A stretch of 64,000 nt of DNA from Bdellovibrio sp. (GTDB taxonomy: Bacteria; Bdellovibrionota; Bacteriovoracia; Bacteriovoracales; Bacteriovoracaceae), in NCBI GenBank assembly GCA_016187935.1, contig JACPIU010000020.1:1-64000 (forward strand). Reading direction: 5' to 3'. This document shows positions 1-8,551 of the stretch, one piece after another (position 1 is the first letter of the stretch; the number at the start of each line of letters is the position of its first letter). The position numbers and the translations under genes were made by a program. The notes under the pieces are model-generated. The model worked only from the letters and a program-made list of their open reading frames with translations. It had not been told where the DNA came from and did no database searches.

Positions 1-1
1 T

Positions 2-232
2 TAAAACTCGATCATAGTCATCAAAAGTCATTTCAATAATTCTGCCGCTTGCAAACGTCCGTTTTTTTAAGCGGTTTCTCTCGTCGTACTCGCGGGTCTC
101 GGGATTTCGCGCATCAAAAACTTGGGTGAGCTGGCCGTCATCTAAAAACATCCTTGTTTGTTTAAGGATACTTGTAGATGAAAAATCATGATTGGCCAAT
201 ATGGCCCGAGTTAATTCATTGGTCAGGCCATC
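2..232 (-). CDS. Partial YD/Rhs-repeat-like coding fragment at left edge
   Basis: The minus frame is open from the TGA at 233-235 down to the window edge. The translation contains YD-repeat-like text: FDARNPETREYDERNRLKKR followed by FASGRIIEMTFDDYDR. Tandem YD repeats build the shells of Rhs-type and toxin-delivery proteins. The first ATG in frame is at 151 and has no convincing Shine-Dalgarno, and the open frame begins just behind the TetR stop. This could be a decayed remnant, or the start of a gene continuing left of the window. Only about 75 residues are visible, so neither length nor a toxin tip can be judged. Confidence 0.4.
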
Positions 233-822
233 TCACGAAGAATAGACTTCACCAAACGAGCAATATGCTTTTCCACCACTTTCGTTTCAAAAATGTGACG
301 GCAGTTTTGCTTTCCTAAGTGAGTACTGGCAATGAGGGCGGTATGGACAATGAAGGTGAAGATGGTCCGCACCGCCCATAGGCCATCGCTCTCTGAAAGT
401 TTCTTGCCCAATTCCTGCTCCAAGATTGCCAGAATATACTCGGACCCAGGCGGACCGGCCTGCTGGTTTGTGATCAAATCGCCCGGCAGCGGAAAATCGT
501 TTAAGAGTACTTTAAAATTGTTGATTAGTTGCGGGCCATTTTTCAAAAGCATTTCATAAAGATTCTGGGAAAATTCAACCGTCGTACGTTTTTTCTCTTG
601 CGCCAGCGTTTCCATTTGAAAAGTAAGTTGGGCGATACCATGGCGAAGGACTTCATAATAAAGATTCTGTTTATTGGAGAAGTGGTAATTCACCGCTGCC
701 AAATTAACGTTTGCCTTTTTAGCAATCGCACGCACGGAAGCACCGTCAAACCCTCGATCGGCAAAAAGATCGGTGGCGACTTGAAGAATACGCTCTCGGG
801 TATCAGGATTTTGTAGACTCAT
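223..822 (-). CDS. TetR/AcrR-family transcriptional regulator
   Basis: This 199-residue protein has an N-terminal TetR helix-turn-helix (about residues 10-56, with VRAIAKKANVNLAAVNYHFS as the recognition region). The all-helical C-terminal ligand-binding half resembles the CecR/YbiH type. Its ATG overlaps the stop of the upstream RND pump gene as ATGA, so it is the last gene of the tolC-RND-tetR operon and translationally coupled to it. Such regulators normally repress their own efflux operon and release DNA when they bind the pump substrate. A matching inverted repeat lies in the operon promoter at 5460-5477. The substrate is unknown. Confidence 0.9.
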   Translation of the reverse strand: MSLQNPDTRERILQVATDLFADRGFDGASVRAIAKKANVNLAAVNYHFSNKQNLYYEVLRHGIAQLTFQMETLAQEKKRTTVEFSQNLYEMLLKNGPQLINNFKVLLNDFPLPGDLITNQQAGPPGSEYILAILEQELGKKLSESDGLWAVRTIFTFIVHTALIASTHLGKQNCRHIFETKVVEKHIARLVKSILREMA

Positions 823-3800
823 TGTTCCACTCTTCTGTTATTAGGTTCGTCAACTTTGCCGATAAAAATGCGTTTCATAATTCCGCCAGACCATAGACGG
901 AAACGTTCCAGATAAGTGAAGGCGACAGGAACAATGAGAAGAGAGAGGAAGGTCGAACTGATGATTCCTCCAATCAAAGCAATTCCCATGCTGGTGCGCT
1001 GTTTTGAAGCCTCGTTTAATCCGATGGCGATGGGGCTCATGCCTGCGGCCAAGGCAAAAGATGTCATGAGAATCGGACGAAGACGATCACGCCCTGCCTT
1101 CAAGATGGCCTCTCTCATTGCCAGACCTTTGCTGATTTGTTGCTTGATATAATCCACCAAAATAATCGAGTTCTTGGTGGCCACACCCAAAAGCATAATA
1201 CAACCAATCATGGAGAAAAGATCAAGAGAGGCCTTGGTCAGAAAGAGTGCGAAGAAGGCACCACAAAGGCCCAAAGGAAGTACCATCATGATGGTGAATG
1301 GGAGGATATAAGATTCGTAGAGGGAGGCCAGCACCAAATAAATGAGCAGAGTCCCAAGACCTGCGGCCTTGAGCATACTGATAATCAATTCTTGAAAGTT
1401 TTCTGCCTGGCCGACAAATCTATATCCCATTTCTTCGGGCAATTTTATCTCGTCACGGAAAATACGCTTAACTTCATTAACCGCTCCTCCCATTCCAGGC
1501 CCATCAGGGGCAATATCAGCACCAATTTGGTAATATCGTTGACGATCTTGGCGAGTGATGGTCGCCGGGCCGGTCGTTTCTAAACTTCCACTCACATTCT
1601 TAAGTTGGATCAAGCGATAATTCATATTAGGAACATATATTTTGCTAAAGCTTTCGGCCAAATTTCGCTGATCTTCTTTCAGACGAATGCGAATGTCATA
1701 TTCTTCACCTTTCATTCTAAAAACCGCCGGGGTCTGTCCTTGCATCAATGTTCGAAGTTCCGAACCAATCACATTGGTGGAAACGCCCAGACGTTCGGAT
1801 TTAAAACGATCAGGAATAACCTGAAATTCCGGTTTCCCGGGACGAAAAGAAAGGTCTACATCTGTCAGCGAAGGATGATGGCGCAGTTTTTCGAAGACAT
1901 TAGTGGCGATCTTTTCCAACTCCTCTTCATTTGGCCCCTGAATATTCAAGCTAAATGGCCTCATGCCTGCCCCCATAAAGTCGTAATCACGCACTGAAGG
2001 TTTGGCAAAAGCAAATGGCGTAAGCTCATCCCTAATCATGGCCTTAAAACGGATAGTGTTTACCTTTCTCATTTTTGGAGAAACCAAGCGCACGTAAAAA
2101 GAGGCCTTATTGGACTCACCATCCTTTGTACCCACGGTGAGGACACTGATCAAAACTTCTTGGTGCGCTCTTATAAGCTTATCAACTTCCATACTCACAC
2201 GATTCATTTCAGAAAGACTCGTACCGGGGGGGAGTTCTAAGTTCACAGCAAATTCACCATTATCTTGAGCAGGCACAAAAGTTTTCGGGACATATTTTAG
2301 CACCATGATGGACAAGGCAAAAATCACCACTCCCGAAAACAAGGTTTTGAGCGGGTGATTTAAGGTGATGCCAAGAATTTTGATATAAACATCGGCCAGC
2401 CAATCTTGAAAACGTGTGAAATGCACCACCAGTCCTCCGAGAATCCTGTCATAGAAAGTTTTTTTCTGATTCTGGGTCACATCATCATGGCCCTTGATTT
2501 TTCCGACGAAATACGCCGACATCATGGGAGCAATTGTGAGGGCATCAAAAAGCGATATTATAAGAGCAAAACAAATGGTCAAACCAAATTGCTTGAAAAA
2601 CTGGCCCACCACTCCGTCTAAAAAAGCGATCGGACCAAAAACCGCCAGTACGGTCATGGTGGTTGCTACTACCGCCAGCATAACTTCATGAGCACCATCT
2701 AAAGCAGCGGTCTTGGCATCTTTTCCCATTTCCAAATGGCGGTAAATATTTTCCCGCACCACAATGGCATCATCCACCAAGAGCCCAACCGCCAAGGAAA
2801 GGGCCAGAAGCGACATGATATTGATCGAAAATCCTGCGGCCGAAACTAAAATGAAGGCACCAAGTAAGGAGTTAGGTAAGGCCAGGCCGGTAATCAGAGT
2901 CGAGCGAAATGAGCCAAGAAAAAAGAACACTACAATAACCGTCAAGGCGATTCCAAAATAAATTGACTCGGAAACATCTAAAATATTATCTTCAATCGGT
3001 TTTGCACCATTTCGCACTAAAGTGAGAAATGCATTCCCTTTAAGATTTTTTAAATGGGCATTTAAGGTTTCGATTTGTTTCGCAATATCTTTAGACACCG
3101 CCACCGTATTGGCGCCGGATTGCTTATAGACGTTTATAAAAAGTGCCTTATCTCCGTTCACATAACCTATATTTTTTTGATCTTCCAAACCTTGCTTAAC
3201 TTCGGCCACGTTCGCCAACGTCGTCGGCATCTCATTACCATAAAAACTGACCAGAGTGTTTTTAATTTCATCAAGACTTTGAAATTCACCAACAGTACGA
3301 AAAACTGTTTCTTGTTTTTGTGTGACATCCATTTTGCCGACGGGAATGTTCATTCCCGATTTTCCCAGGGAATCAGCAATTTGGAGCGCGGAAATTTCGC
3401 GTTCTTTAAGCTTCTTTAAGTCAAGTTCAACCCGTATTTCTCTCTTTCGACCACCAATAATCTCCACCATCCCCACAGAGAGGACCTGTTCAAACTTTGG
3501 CTTGACCACCAGGTTGGCCAAATCAAAGAGTTCAGCTTCGGCCAAATCCGCTTTGAGTGACATGGTTATAATCGGCTGATCAGCGGGATCTATTCTTCGA
3601 ATCACCGACTCTTTAACGTCTCTTGGGAGTTTAGTTCTGGCGGAAGTGACCTTATCGCGAATTTGCTGCTCGGCCTGTTTAATATCGATATTAAAATTGA
3701 ACTCAGTCACTACGATCGACACACCTTCCTGAGCGATAGCACTAATCCTTTTCACACCGGCGATGGTGGAAAATTCCTCTTCAAAAACTTTGGAAACAAT

Positions 3801-3998
3801 CGTTTCAATTTCTTTTGGGCCGGCGCCAGGATAGGGCGTGATGACCGAAACTATGGGAAATGTGACATCGGGAAAAATATCAATCGGCAATTTCGAAAGC
3901 GAGATCCGTCCCAAAATAATAGATAGGGCCACCAAGCAAGAAATAAAGACAGGTCGACTAATCGAAAGTCGGGCCAAAGAAAAACCTTTGCTACTCAT
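819..3998 (-). CDS. RND efflux pump inner-membrane permease (AcrB/MexB family)
   Basis: At 1059 residues this is the usual length for an RND permease. It has the family layout: N-terminal TM1, a first periplasmic loop with the DIFPDVTFPIVSV region, a central TM bundle, a second large periplasmic loop and a C-terminal TM bundle. The TM4 proton-relay pair is present as LVDDAIVVREN (Asp409, Asp410), matching AcrB Asp407/408 and indicating proton-driven export. The ATG at 3998 has GGAG 7 nt upstream and overlaps the tolC-like stop by 8 bp. No periplasmic adaptor (HlyD/AcrA type) gene lies in the operon, which is unusual. The transported compound (drug, lipid or other) cannot be inferred. Confidence 0.92.
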   Translation of the reverse strand: MSSKGFSLARLSISRPVFISCLVALSIILGRISLSKLPIDIFPDVTFPIVSVITPYPGAGPKEIETIVSKVFEEEFSTIAGVKRISAIAQEGVSIVVTEFNFNIDIKQAEQQIRDKVTSARTKLPRDVKESVIRRIDPADQPIITMSLKADLAEAELFDLANLVVKPKFEQVLSVGMVEIIGGRKREIRVELDLKKLKEREISALQIADSLGKSGMNIPVGKMDVTQKQETVFRTVGEFQSLDEIKNTLVSFYGNEMPTTLANVAEVKQGLEDQKNIGYVNGDKALFINVYKQSGANTVAVSKDIAKQIETLNAHLKNLKGNAFLTLVRNGAKPIEDNILDVSESIYFGIALTVIVVFFFLGSFRSTLITGLALPNSLLGAFILVSAAGFSINIMSLLALSLAVGLLVDDAIVVRENIYRHLEMGKDAKTAALDGAHEVMLAVVATTMTVLAVFGPIAFLDGVVGQFFKQFGLTICFALIISLFDALTIAPMMSAYFVGKIKGHDDVTQNQKKTFYDRILGGLVVHFTRFQDWLADVYIKILGITLNHPLKTLFSGVVIFALSIMVLKYVPKTFVPAQDNGEFAVNLELPPGTSLSEMNRVSMEVDKLIRAHQEVLISVLTVGTKDGESNKASFYVRLVSPKMRKVNTIRFKAMIRDELTPFAFAKPSVRDYDFMGAGMRPFSLNIQGPNEEELEKIATNVFEKLRHHPSLTDVDLSFRPGKPEFQVIPDRFKSERLGVSTNVIGSELRTLMQGQTPAVFRMKGEEYDIRIRLKEDQRNLAESFSKIYVPNMNYRLIQLKNVSGSLETTGPATITRQDRQRYYQIGADIAPDGPGMGGAVNEVKRIFRDEIKLPEEMGYRFVGQAENFQELIISMLKAAGLGTLLIYLVLASLYESYILPFTIMMVLPLGLCGAFFALFLTKASLDLFSMIGCIMLLGVATKNSIILVDYIKQQISKGLAMREAILKAGRDRLRPILMTSFALAAGMSPIAIGLNEASKQRTSMGIALIGGIISSTFLSLLIVPVAFTYLERFRLWSGGIMKRIFIGKVDEPNNRRVEQ

Positions 3999-5424
3999 AA
4001 ATTACTCCGGAAAACAACTTGAGCTGAGCATATGTTGTAATGAGGTCGGCCTGGTTTTTTAGCTTCAAGAGCTGAGCATTGGCGTAATCCTGTTCAAATT
4101 GTAAAATTTGAAAGGTTGTCGATCGACCGCGGTTTAATCGTACTTTCTCTTTTGCCAATTTTTCTTTTTGAGCTTGTTCCATTTTTTGAATGAGGAGGAG
4201 ACGATCTTGATAGTCCTTGAAGCGATTCACCAGATCTTCCCATTCCCTCTCCTGCTCGATTAATTTGCGCTCATAATTATATTGGGCCGCGAGTATTTCA
4301 TGGGCATAACCTTTCTTATTATCAGTGAAATTAGCGATATCTAGAGGTGTGTTAAAGCGCACTCCAACTACGGTGGCGGGATGATCTTGGCCCAACGACT
4401 GACTCATGGCCGGCGCGGAAGTATCGGCGCGACCGTTTAAGGAATAGGAACCGTAAAGTTCCAGAACAGGAGTATTTCTCTCTTCGCCTAAAACCGCTTG
4501 CGCCTGGAGCAATTTTTTCTGCGCCAATGAGGCCTCAACATCTTCGCGGTTCCCAACCCGTTTGGGAATGGGGAGCGCCAAAAGCTCTTCTTCTTGAGGT
4601 ATTCTCAGCTCCTCACGAACAATTTCGTCTTCAGACTCGCGAAGTGTATTAAAGGCCCGGGTGGCGCTTCTCTCCTCCATCAGGGCCGTTTGATAATCAA
4701 TCTCTCGCGCCGTCAACGCCGATGTCGATTGAAGATAATCTGACTCATCCGCCAATCCTTTGTGAAAACGAGCATAATTCCAGTCTTTAATTTTGGAAGA
4801 TCGTTCCAGACTCTCGGCCTGGACTTTCACCGTCTTTTGGGCCAATGCCAGTCTCCAGTAATTAATTTCCGCGCTCATCAGCAGTTGCTTGAAGCGATAT
4901 TTTTCTGAATTATTGATGAGATTAACTTGGGCCTCGATGATCTCTTCATTGGCCTTGGTCTCACGCCCCAGCCAGTTTTTCCACAAACTCTGCGTCAGCT
5001 CAAACGCAGGTGCCATGTCAAAAAAATTAGACTCGGGCAAAAGGGCCGGACTGGCGCCTATAATAGTAGTTTCGGAAATGTTATAGGAAAGACTCGCCTT
5101 GGCCCCAAATTGAAATTGATGGGTAAGTCCTGATTGAAAAGTTTTTCTGATGGTTTCACTTCCTTGAAAAGCGGGCGCCGCGGTGGGACGTTGATCGTCG
5201 CTATACTGACCGTTGAAAAAAAAACTCGGACGGTGGTAAAGCGCGGCCTCATTGCTTCGCAAGAGGGAACCCTGGATGGATTTAATAGCGCCTTGGAGAG
5301 CACTATTTTTTCCTCGAACATCTTGCAGGTAATCTTCAAAACTATAGGCAATGGCCTGCGCTGGCAGGATGAAATCGAGGACCAGAAGAACTTGAAATAT
5401 CCTTCCTATATTAATAATTACCAT
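3991..5424 (-). CDS. TolC-family outer-membrane efflux channel
   Basis: This 477-residue protein has a hydrophobic N-terminal export signal (about residues 1-26, ending near AQAIA). Two long helical coiled-coil repeats follow (roughly residues 150-270 and 370-470), as in TolC/OprM trimeric exit ducts. It is the first gene of the minus-strand efflux operon and should form the outer-membrane channel for the RND pump. The start is supported by GAGGT 6 nt before the ATG. The promoter and a putative TetR operator lie at 5435-5477. With no adaptor gene nearby, it must share an adaptor from elsewhere or pair directly with the pump. Confidence 0.9.
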   Translation of the reverse strand: MVIINIGRIFQVLLVLDFILPAQAIAYSFEDYLQDVRGKNSALQGAIKSIQGSLLRSNEAALYHRPSFFFNGQYSDDQRPTAAPAFQGSETIRKTFQSGLTHQFQFGAKASLSYNISETTIIGASPALLPESNFFDMAPAFELTQSLWKNWLGRETKANEEIIEAQVNLINNSEKYRFKQLLMSAEINYWRLALAQKTVKVQAESLERSSKIKDWNYARFHKGLADESDYLQSTSALTAREIDYQTALMEERSATRAFNTLRESEDEIVREELRIPQEEELLALPIPKRVGNREDVEASLAQKKLLQAQAVLGEERNTPVLELYGSYSLNGRADTSAPAMSQSLGQDHPATVVGVRFNTPLDIANFTDNKKGYAHEILAAQYNYERKLIEQEREWEDLVNRFKDYQDRLLLIQKMEQAQKEKLAKEKVRLNRGRSTTFQILQFEQDYANAQLLKLKNQADLITTYAQLKLFSGVIYE

Positions 5425-5434
5425 TAGTTACCTC

Positions 5435-5477
5435 AATAGAGCATTAGCGTTAAATTTAAGTCAAACGTTCGTTTAAC
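5435..5477 (-). promoter_or_regulatory. Promoter of efflux operon with putative TetR operator
   Basis: Reading the minus strand, TTGACT (5464-5459) is followed after 18 bp by TCTATT (5440-5435), a sigma-70-like pair just ahead of the tolC-like start. An inverted repeat, GTCAAACGTTCGTTTAAC at 5460-5477, overlaps the -35 box. Its half sites AAACG/CGTTT are separated by TT, with GT/AC at the outer ends. The position suits repression by the TetR protein encoded at the end of the same operon. The assignment to that regulator is inferred. Confidence 0.55.
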
Positions 5478-5559
5478 TTTTATCTCAAAGCGAAATCTTC
5501 TTCAAGTTAAATTCTCTTTAATGTATTAGGACGTTAGAAACGTCTGCAATGGTGATGTC

Positions 5560-5793
5560 ATGGACACAACTGAATTCAAACCCGAAGATCTGATAAAATT
5601 GGCCACCATGCCAATGCCCTTCGGAAGATACAAAGGGCAATTGTTGATTGACCTGCCAGAACCTTATGTAATTTGGTTTTATAATCAGGGCCTACCAAAA
5701 AGTGAACTGGGCCGTCTCTTGGCGCAACTTTATGAAATTAAGGTTAATGGCCTTGAGCATTTGTTTGTGCCATTTAAAAAAAATATAGAGTAA
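5560..5793 (+). CDS. DUF3820 family small protein
   Basis: The 77-residue protein carries the DUF3820 signature almost end to end: MPFGRYKGQLLIDLPEPYV, then a WFYNQGLPKSELGRLLAQLYEI segment and NGLEHL. Family members are small cytoplasmic proteins widespread in proteobacteria, without a firmly established biochemical role. It is transcribed divergently from the efflux operon. Nothing in the neighbourhood suggests a specific partner. Confidence 0.85.
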   Translation: MDTTEFKPEDLIKLATMPMPFGRYKGQLLIDLPEPYVIWFYNQGLPKSELGRLLAQLYEIKVNGLEHLFVPFKKNIE

Positions 5794-5925
5794 TTTTTTT
5801 TCCTTACCAGAACACTGATTCATGATGACTATAATCTTTTATTCGCATGTATCATGCTATTGAGTTTGATGTTTTTTTATTTCATGATTTGTGTTCCTTC
5901 TCGAATTTTAACAAGGAAAAAAACG

Positions 5926-6339
5926 ATGCTTGCGAAATTACTCATGTCTATCATTGTCTTCTGTTCCTTAGGCATGCTGGAGGATGGCGGTTCAAATATC
6001 TCCGCCGCCACTCATGAAATAGAGGTTGAAAAAAAACAAAGTGAAGAAATGCAAATCAAACTTCAAGCACGATTAAATGAACTGAAGTTGGAAATCCAAA
6101 ATCTGGAATTAAAAGTAAAAGAGAAAGTGAAAAAAATGAGTCGTACAGAGAACAGAAAATATCAAGATACGCTAGAAAAATTCAAACAAAAGGAAAGCGA
6201 CCTCAAAGAGGAATTAAATGCCTTAAAAGACAAAACTGGGGAAGACTGGAAAAAACTGAAACAAGATTTAAGTGCATCGCTCGATGATCTCGAGCAAAAG
6301 CTCAAAGAATGGTCGAAAAAAATCAAAGACATATACTAA
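5926..6339 (+). CDS. Secreted or membrane-anchored coiled-coil protein, unknown function
   Basis: I set the start at the ATG at 5926 because AAGGA lies a few bases upstream; the frame is open further back to 5854. The 137-residue product begins with a hydrophobic stretch (MLAKLLMSIIVFCSLGML) that should act as a signal or anchor. From about residue 30 to the end it is almost wholly charged heptad-like coiled coil (repeated KLKEE, LKLEIQNLELK and similar). No catalytic motif is visible. It may be a periplasmic structural or stress protein; I do not recognise the family. Confidence 0.65.
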   Translation: MLAKLLMSIIVFCSLGMLEDGGSNISAATHEIEVEKKQSEEMQIKLQARLNELKLEIQNLELKVKEKVKKMSRTENRKYQDTLEKFKQKESDLKEELNALKDKTGEDWKKLKQDLSASLDDLEQKLKEWSKKIKDIY

Positions 6340-6370
6340 TATGTGAGCACAATGAAGGGCCATTTCCTTA

Positions 6371-7252
6371 ATGATTGAAACACATCCATTTAGTATCACC
6401 CTTCGTGTCGCTCTTTTGATTGGAATGCTTGTCGTGTGTCTATGGTTCGAGTATCGCCGTCCACTAAGACAAATGACCCGCCCAAAATTTTTTCGAATAG
6501 CAGTCAATCTTGGAATTGCGGCGGTTGGAGCGATTGTACTTCGTCTCTTTTTTTTTCCGATTGTTTTTCTGATTTCAAATTGGACAGCTCATACCCATTT
6601 CGGAATCTTTCCGCTCCTCAAACTATCGAGTGAAGTGGAAATAATCGCTTCGCTCTTGGCCTTGGATTATACTCTCTACCTTTGGCATTGGATGAATCAC
6701 AAAATCCCATTTTTGTGGCGCTTCCATAACGTCCATCATGTAGATCTTGATCTCGATGTTTCTACCGCCTCACGCTTTCATTTCGGAGAACTCATTTTCT
6801 CGACAGGATTTCGCTCCGGACAGATTGTCTTATTTGGCATTAATCCGTTCATGTTGATTCTCTTTGAGACTCTCATCACAACGGCGGCACAATTTCATCA
6901 TAGCAATATTCGCCTGCCTTTTCCCTTTGAAAAAATTCTGAACAAGATCTTAGTCACTCCACGCATGCACGGAATCCACCACTCGATTGTGCAGATTGAG
7001 ACAGATTCGAACTTCTCGACGATCTTTCCATTTTGGGATCATTTGCATAGATCCATCAGACTTAATATTCCACAATCAGAAATCACTATTGGTGTCGCCG
7101 CCTATCGTGATCCAAAAGAACTTGGCCTTTTCAGAACGCTTTTGCTTCCATTTTCCACACCAAGGGATTGGAAGCTTCCTGACGGATCAACTCCAGAGCG
7201 GACCTCCTCGCCGAGGAGTCAAGACATTCCCCCAGGACAATTACTTGCTTAG
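6371..7252 (+). CDS. Fatty acid hydroxylase / sterol desaturase family membrane enzyme
   Basis: This 293-residue integral membrane protein has hydrophobic helices at about residues 8-25, 35-65 and 90-110. The di-iron histidine clusters of the superfamily are all present: HWMNH (HxxxH), HNVHH (HxxHH), an intermediate QFHHSN and HGIHH (HxxHH). These enzymes use O2 to hydroxylate or desaturate lipid acyl chains or isoprenoids at the inner membrane. The start lies 31 bp after the coiled-coil gene, so the two may be co-transcribed. The lipid substrate cannot be deduced. Confidence 0.85.
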   Translation: MIETHPFSITLRVALLIGMLVVCLWFEYRRPLRQMTRPKFFRIAVNLGIAAVGAIVLRLFFFPIVFLISNWTAHTHFGIFPLLKLSSEVEIIASLLALDYTLYLWHWMNHKIPFLWRFHNVHHVDLDLDVSTASRFHFGELIFSTGFRSGQIVLFGINPFMLILFETLITTAAQFHHSNIRLPFPFEKILNKILVTPRMHGIHHSIVQIETDSNFSTIFPFWDHLHRSIRLNIPQSEITIGVAAYRDPKELGLFRTLLLPFSTPRDWKLPDGSTPERTSSPRSQDIPPGQLLA

Positions 7253-7451
7253 ATGCTCCGTCTTAAAGGACTAGGGAGACGTGGTTACGGCTGTGGAAAA
7301 TACGTCCGTGGTCGGCATGTCCGTATACACAATACCTGTGATAGTAATAGAACGCCGTTCCCAAAGTATTGCCAGCAATGAAAGAATTACTGGAAATTAC
7401 ACTAGGACGTGCCAATGTCGTGGCAAGCAGCTTTCAAAACGCTGTTCTTTA

Positions 7452-7853
7452 TCAATCTTTATCACTAATTTCTGAAAGATTGGTGCTTTTTAGAAAGTTT
7501 AAATAGGTGTCGCGGGTCATTTTCCACTTATCATGCAAATTGCACGGCGATGATGAAGAACATCGACTGCGACCAAGAAAACATCCCTCCCATCGACTCA
7601 CCTGCTCAATGGGTTCTATGACGTCATAAAGGGAGGTCTTTTTGGAATCTTTGGCCATGCGAAAACCGCCTCCCTTGCCTTTTTGGGATTCAACTAATCC
7701 TTCATAGGTGAGCGTTTGCAAAAGTTTACCAAGATAATTTTCAGGTGCCCCAATTTCTTTGGCCAGCGTGGCGGCCCCGATATACTCACCTTCGGGAAGA
7801 CGAGATAAGACCGCCAATGCTTTCAGTGCATGTAATCCGGTTTTTGAAATCAT
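7452..7853 (-). CDS. Rrf2-family regulator, NsrR-like with three cysteines
   Basis: This 133-residue Rrf2 protein has a winged-helix N-terminus (residues about 1-60) with the typical ENYLGKLLQTLTYEGLVES segment. Three cysteines in the C-terminal half have C-x6-C-x5-C spacing (EGCFLGRSRC, then SSSSPC). That layout is typical of the [Fe-S] cluster-binding NsrR/IscR/RsrR group. It starts directly after the stop of the hemerythrin gene with a GGTGGG ribosome site, so the two form one unit. Next to an NO reductase it most likely senses nitric oxide through its cluster and represses the locus; this is inference from context. Confidence 0.85.
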   Translation of the reverse strand: MISKTGLHALKALAVLSRLPEGEYIGAATLAKEIGAPENYLGKLLQTLTYEGLVESQKGKGGGFRMAKDSKKTSLYDVIEPIEQVSRWEGCFLGRSRCSSSSPCNLHDKWKMTRDTYLNFLKSTNLSEISDKD

Positions 7854-8480
7854 CTAAAACCCACCACATCCGCCACAACCGCCCATCTCACTGCCACAAT
7901 CCTGAATCTTGGTCAGATCGGCCTTTTCAATCCCGTAAAAATTAGCAAGCTCTTCGGCAATGGCAAGATATTTTTCATGTGTCCCTTTTAGCATTTCACT
8001 TTCTTCTACTTGATGAAAGGCCGCCATCAATTCGGACTGGTCATCATCACTAAAAATACTATTGGCCATGGGATATAGTATATTATCCTCTTTTTGAATA
8101 TGAGGGCGCAACATTTCAATAAAGTTATGGGCATTTTCAATAAATTTCGCCAAAGCACTTTTATCTCCGGCCGCACCACCACTAAGAGAATCGGTCATCT
8201 GCTTTACACAATTGCGACCGTACTCATGTTCCTGACGCATGACTGCTGTCGGCCCTTGAAAGGGAGAAAAACCACGTTCCTCCATCATCCGAAAAAGATG
8301 TGTTTCTTCTTTACTGTGATGACAACGGTCTGAAAAATTAACGATGAAATCAATCGTCTTTTCGGCCATGGCCTTGTTTAAGCAACCATCAATTTTAGCT
8401 CGTCGTGCCATCTCTTCAGCACAATTCAGTACTTGTTCAATCACACGATGCTCAGTCATTAAAATCTTAGTTGGATTCAT
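7854..8480 (-). CDS. Hemerythrin HHE-domain protein with Cys/Gly tail
   Basis: I place the start at the ATG at 8480 (GGAG 8 nt upstream) rather than the in-frame GTG at 8510. The 208-residue product is a four-helix hemerythrin-like domain. Iron-ligand histidines are visible in TEHRVIEQ, CHHSKEETHLF, RQEHEYGR and LRPHIQKEDNILYPM. Family members bind a di-iron centre and handle O2, NO or iron. The last residues form a Cys/Gly tail (CGSEMGGCGGCGGF) that could hold another metal; this tail is not part of the usual domain. It is co-transcribed with the Rrf2 regulator and divergent from the Fe-S membrane protein, consistent with nitrosative or oxidative stress defence. Confidence 0.88.
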   Translation of the reverse strand: MNPTKILMTEHRVIEQVLNCAEEMARRAKIDGCLNKAMAEKTIDFIVNFSDRCHHSKEETHLFRMMEERGFSPFQGPTAVMRQEHEYGRNCVKQMTDSLSGGAAGDKSALAKFIENAHNFIEMLRPHIQKEDNILYPMANSIFSDDDQSELMAAFHQVEESEMLKGTHEKYLAIAEELANFYGIEKADLTKIQDCGSEMGGCGGCGGF

Positions 8481-8531
8481 TTTGAAATCTCCATAATATT
8501 TAAGCTTCACTAGTTGTCATTACAATAATAG

Positions 8532-8551
8532 CATATAGACATGCGATTATC
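8532..8551. promoter_or_regulatory. Putative shared regulatory site, copy 1
   Basis: A 20-bp stretch here matches 9721-9740 at 16 of 20 positions in the same orientation, including the shared blocks ACATGC and ATTATC. Both lie at the 5' end of plus-strand genes of the NO locus. This copy overlaps the start codon of the Fe-S membrane protein and lies in the divergent region shared with hemerythrin. It could be the Rrf2 target, but two copies are little evidence. Confidence 0.35.

Noticed and set aside
1137-1583. 148-codon plus-strand frame opposite the RND gene
   Set aside because: Antisense to a complete RND coding region, with no ribosome site and unlikely composition; shadow frame.
7253-7451. 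Short Cys/Arg-rich plus frame of 42 codons
   Set aside because: No ribosome site and no continuation; likely chance in a 200-bp gap.
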